This document shows positions 61,196 through 64,000 of a stretch of DNA of 64,000 nucleotides, piece by piece. Each line of letters opens with the position of its first letter. Positions within the stretch are counted from its first letter, which is position 1. The position numbers and the translations under genes were made by a program. The notes beneath the pieces were generated by a model. That model was not told the origin of the DNA. It did not search any database and was given only the letters and a program-made list of their open reading frames with translations. The DNA comes from Streptomyces sp. NBC_00461. GTDB taxonomy: Bacteria > Actinomycetota > Actinomycetes > Streptomycetales > Streptomycetaceae. The stretch is taken from positions 3,753,001 to 3,817,000 of the forward strand of contig NZ_CP107902.1 in the NCBI RefSeq assembly GCF_036013935.1. Reading direction: 5' to 3'.

Positions 61196-62041
61196 TCAGT
61201 AGTCGTCGCGGCGGCGCCTGTCCCGATCCTCCCGGCGCTCCCGGTGCCGCTCGCGCCGCTCGTCGTGCCGCTGCCGACGCTCCTCGTGCAGATCGCGCCG
61301 CCACTCACGGTGGCCCTCAAGCATCCGGCGGTGATCGGCGAACCCCTCCCCCAGCGCGTGCCCGGACCTGCCCTCCAGCCTCTCCTGGCGGCGCTCCTCC
61401 TTCAGACGGCGCCGCTCCTGCCGGGTCAGCTTCCGCTCGACGCCGACGCCGCCCCAGAAGGCGAAGCCGGTGATGATCACGCGCGGGGCGCCGGGCTCGG
61501 CCGGCACGCCCTCCTCGCGGTGGTCGAACCCGCCCATGATCCCGATGCCGCGCACGACGACCTCGACGCCGGGCGGCACGATCACGTTCATCCCGCCCAT
61601 GATCGCCACGCAGTTGATCTCGACCTCGTGGTCCGCGAAGTTCGCCTCGCGCAGGTCGAGTTCCCCGCCGCCCATGAAGGCGAAGCAGTTGAACCGCTTG
61701 GGCACGGTCCAGCGCCCCTTGCGCTCGAAGCCGGACATCACGGCGACCGCCCACGACGAGGACCCGTCGCCGCCGACGACCCGCCCCGCCCAACTCCCGC
61801 TCTGCTCAGGCTCCTTGACCAGCGAGATGGCAGGGGGCGGGGTGATCCCGGCGACCGGCAGATCGCGGGTGATCGGCGTCAGCTCGCCGTACGTCCGTGC
61901 TTTGTAGGTGGCCTCAAGGCGCTCCTCGAACTCCTCCATGTCGAGACGGCCCTCCGCGAGGGCGTCCCGCAGGACCTCGGCGACTCGTTCACGATCGGCG
62001 TCGGATGCGCGAAGCTCCGGGACTGCGGCGTCGTCCGTCAT
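61196..62041 (-). CDS. DUF1707 protein with cell-wall-stress-like domain
   Basis: 281 residues. N-terminal DUF1707 helix pair (RASDADRERVAEVLRDALAEG), then a beta-rich domain resembling the LiaF-type cell-wall response domain (FMGGGELDLREA, GIMGGFDH), and an Arg/Glu-rich charged tail. It has no membrane helix. ATG at 62041. Probably a scaffold responding to envelope stress; inferred from family resemblance. Confidence 0.8.
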   Translation of the reverse strand: MTDDAAVPELRASDADRERVAEVLRDALAEGRLDMEEFEERLEATYKARTYGELTPITRDLPVAGITPPPAISLVKEPEQSGSWAGRVVGGDGSSSWAVAVMSGFERKGRWTVPKRFNCFAFMGGGELDLREANFADHEVEINCVAIMGGMNVIVPPGVEVVVRGIGIMGGFDHREEGVPAEPGAPRVIITGFAFWGGVGVERKLTRQERRRLKEERRQERLEGRSGHALGEGFADHRRMLEGHREWRRDLHEERRQRHDERRERHRERREDRDRRRRDDY

Positions 62042-62085
62042 GGACAGCAGCCTACGAGTTCCCCCGGCAAGAGGCTACGAGACGT

Positions 62086-63087
62086 CTACGAGACCGCTTT
62101 CTCGGCCTCGCCGGCAGCCCCGCCGGCGGCCTCGCCCGCGTACATCTTGGCGATCACCGCCTCGATGTCCGGCTCCCGCACCGAGAGGTCCGCCAGCGGG
62201 TACTCCGCCGCGATGCGCGCCACCAGCGCCGCCGCCGACTGTCCCGCCGGGAACGCCAGCCACTGCCGCGGCCCCTCCACCTTCACCACCCGGGCCGGGG
62301 CCACCTCGATCGGCGCCGTCTCCCGCTCCAGGTCCACCACCAGGGTGCGTTCGCTCTCGCCCACCTCGTGCAGACCGGCGAGCGCACCGTCGTACATGAG
62401 CCGCCCGTGGTCGATGACCATCACCCGCGAGCACAACTGCTCGATGTCCTGGAGGTCATGGGTGGTCAGCAGCACCGTCGTGCCGCGCTCGGCGTTCAAC
62501 TCCCGCAGGAACTGCCGCACCTTGGCCTTCGAGATGACGTCCAGGCCGATCGTCGGCTCGTCGAGGTACAGCACCTCCGGATCGTGCAGCAGCGCCGCCG
62601 CGATGTCCCCGCGCATCCGCTGCCCGAGCGACAGCTGCCGCACCGGGACGTCCAACAGGTCGGCCAGCTCAAGGAGTTCGACACACCGGTCGAGGTTCTC
62701 GCGGTAACGGGTGTCCGGGATCCGGTACATGCGGTGCATCAGCTTGTACGAGTCGATCAGCGGCAGGTCCCACCACAGCGTCGTACGCTGCCCGAACACC
62801 ACCCCGATGCGATGCGCGAGCCGCGTTCGCTCGCGCGCCGGATCGATGCCCGCCACCCGCAGCCGCCCGCCGCTCGGGGTCAGGATGCCGGTGAGCATCT
62901 TGATCGTCGTCGACTTCCCGGCGCCGTTCGGACCGATGTAGCCGACCATCTCGCCGCGCGCCACGGTGAAGGAGAGAGAGTCCACGGCCCGCACCTGCCG
63001 CCGCTCACGCCTGAGGAAGCCGGTCTTCCTGCGCACGTCGAAGACCTTCTCGACACGGTCGAGTTCGATGAAGTAGTCGCTGTCCAC
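62086..63087 (-). CDS. ABC-2 exporter ATPase
   Basis: 333 residues, Walker A GPNGAGKSTT, signature LSLGQRMRG, Walker B VLYLDEPTIGLD and H-loop LLTTHD. The C-terminal extension (about 240-333) is typical of DrrA/ABC-2 ATPases with an extra regulatory tail. GTG at 63087 with GGGAG. It is last of three genes in an exporter operon (two permease genes upstream). Confidence 0.87.
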   Translation of the reverse strand: MDSDYFIELDRVEKVFDVRRKTGFLRRERRQVRAVDSLSFTVARGEMVGYIGPNGAGKSTTIKMLTGILTPSGGRLRVAGIDPARERTRLAHRIGVVFGQRTTLWWDLPLIDSYKLMHRMYRIPDTRYRENLDRCVELLELADLLDVPVRQLSLGQRMRGDIAAALLHDPEVLYLDEPTIGLDVISKAKVRQFLRELNAERGTTVLLTTHDLQDIEQLCSRVMVIDHGRLMYDGALAGLHEVGESERTLVVDLERETAPIEVAPARVVKVEGPRQWLAFPAGQSAAALVARIAAEYPLADLSVREPDIEAVIAKMYAGEAAGGAAGEAEKAVS

Positions 63088-63092
63088 TGCCG

Positions 63093-63914
63093 CTAGCTCC
63101 CTGTACTCCGATAAGTCCGCAGCCCTGCCCGCCAGGCCAGCCCCGCCAGCGCACAACACCCCACCGCCACCAGCGGCGAGGCGAAGGCCACCCACCGCGG
63201 CAGGTCCAGCGGGAGCGGCCGGTCCAGCACATAGGCCGCGGGCAGCCAGTTGACGAAGGCGAGCGGCAGCAGGAACGTCACCCCGCGCACCAGCTCCTTG
63301 CCGAACACCGTCGGCGGGTACTGCAACATCGTCGTCCCGCCGTACGTGAACGCGTTCTGCACCTCGGACGCGTCCTGCGCCACGAACTGGAACGCCGCAC
63401 CGGCCACGAACACCGCGCTGAAGATCGCCGCGCCGCTCACCACTATCACCGGCATCAACAGCACCTTCAGCGGCGTCCAGTCGATGTCGACGGTGGCCAG
63501 CGCATACCCGAGCACCAGCGACCCCTGGGTGATCCGGCCGAGCCGGCGCAGCGCGAACCGGTCGGCCGCCACCTGCGCGAGGACCGGCGCCGGACGCACC
63601 AGCAGCGTGTCCAGCGTGCCGTCGCGCACCCGCTGCCCCAGCCGCTCCATCGAGCCGATCGCCAGATCCGCGAGACCGAACGCCACGCACGACAGCCCGT
63701 ACAGGAAGGCCACTTCGGGCAGCGGCCACCCGCCGAGCACGTCGATCCGCGAGAACATCAGCAGGATCGCCACGAAGTCCAGCCCGGTCACCGCGAAGTT
63801 CGCGAACGTCGTCATCGCGAAGGACGCGCGGTACGCCATCGTGGAGCGCATCCACATCGCCCCGATCAGACGGTACGCGCGCAGCCCGTCCGCCAGCCGG
63901 CTCACCTCAGCCAC
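63093..63914 (-). CDS. ABC-2 exporter permease (DUF990-like)
   Basis: 273 residues with about six membrane helices: GAMWMRSTMAYRASFAMTTFANF at the start, then LGRITQGSLVLGYALA in the middle. Pairs with a second permease in a heterodimer. GTG at 63914 overlaps the stop of the upstream gene by eight bases; a second GTG at 63905 is possible. The ATPase gene follows after five bases. Confidence 0.83.
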   Translation of the reverse strand: MAEVSRLADGLRAYRLIGAMWMRSTMAYRASFAMTTFANFAVTGLDFVAILLMFSRIDVLGGWPLPEVAFLYGLSCVAFGLADLAIGSMERLGQRVRDGTLDTLLVRPAPVLAQVAADRFALRRLGRITQGSLVLGYALATVDIDWTPLKVLLMPVIVVSGAAIFSAVFVAGAAFQFVAQDASEVQNAFTYGGTTMLQYPPTVFGKELVRGVTFLLPLAFVNWLPAAYVLDRPLPLDLPRWVAFASPLVAVGCCALAGLAWRAGLRTYRSTGS

Positions 63915-64000
63915 CCTGTACGACCACCCTCCGCGTCGCCACCGACTGCACCAGCCGCCCGGCCGCCAGCAGCGCCACGGCCCACGTCCCCTGGAAGGCG
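63907..64000 (-). CDS. second ABC-2 exporter permease, C-terminal end (runs off right edge)
   Basis: Only the last 30 codons are inside the window: AFQGTWAVALLAAGRLVQSV, ending VVVQGG. Hydrophobic and basic, as expected for the C-terminus of an ABC-2 (DUF990) permease. It is the first gene of the exporter operon; the stop overlaps the next start. Confidence 0.72.
   Translation of the reverse strand, partial: AFQGTWAVALLAAGRLVQSVATRRVVVQGG

Overview
The window is actinobacterial and almost certainly from a Streptomyces. It has very high GC, strongly biased third codon positions, frequent GTG starts, Tat and lipobox signals, and characteristic families (DUF397, DUF5753, LAXTG-anchored proteins, class E and F sortases). 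From memory, gene order around the cellulose-like-glycan locus matches the SCO2817 to SCO2840s region of S. coelicolor. That synteny is recalled, not computed.

Left part (1-12.4 kb): a truncated secreted protein, the PAS-GGDEF-EAL protein CdgA, a luciferase-like oxidoreductase, and then a transport/catabolism block. The block holds two paralogous Asp/Glu-racemase-fold enzymes, a D-2-hydroxyacid dehydrogenase, an amidase, a DUF3830 protein, a complete Ehu-type ABC importer (ehuBCDA) and an IclR regulator. Its substrate cannot be read from the sequence.

Two identical tRNA-Lys(CTT) genes (12.5 and 18.5 kb) bracket an acyl-CoA synthetase, a DUF3592 protein, a secreted LPMO with a DasR-type site in its promoter, an SPFH protein and a two-repeat peptidoglycan-binding hydrolase. 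At 19.8-25.0 kb lies the hyphal-tip glycan locus: cslA and glxA (translationally coupled) and a convergent GH6 endoglucanase. Together with the LPMO these would make, oxidise, integrate and trim a cellulose-like polymer at hyphal tips.

From 25 to 43.5 kb come mixed housekeeping and surface functions. These include a class F sortase with a partner, HAD phosphatases (one decayed), a GntR/UTRA regulator, a LASTG cell-wall protein, a ROK regulator divergent from a Gfo/Idh operon, a second luciferase-like gene ending in a nine-copy 27-bp repeat array, a FAH-family hydrolase, a DUF6412-YidC paralog pair, an HxlR-MFS divergent pair with twin operators, a class E sortase, a GH30 galactanase and an MFS exporter.

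From 43.6 to 53.8 kb the DNA looks accessory. It has a PLD-DEAD helicase-DUF3427 protein, then three clustered modules of HTH/DUF5753, DUF397, ATP-binding and DUF6879 type with several very small proteins, one apparent frameshift and one DUF5753 gene without its HTH. GC is visibly lower near 50-52 kb.

The right part (53.9-64 kb) holds a PPOX-fold protein, an alginate-lyase-like protein with an LAATG wall anchor, a sugar-porter-type MFS, a DUF445 protein, a GDSL hydrolase, a DUF1707 protein and an ABC-2 exporter operon cut by the right edge. No IS, integrase, transposase or CRISPR array was seen.
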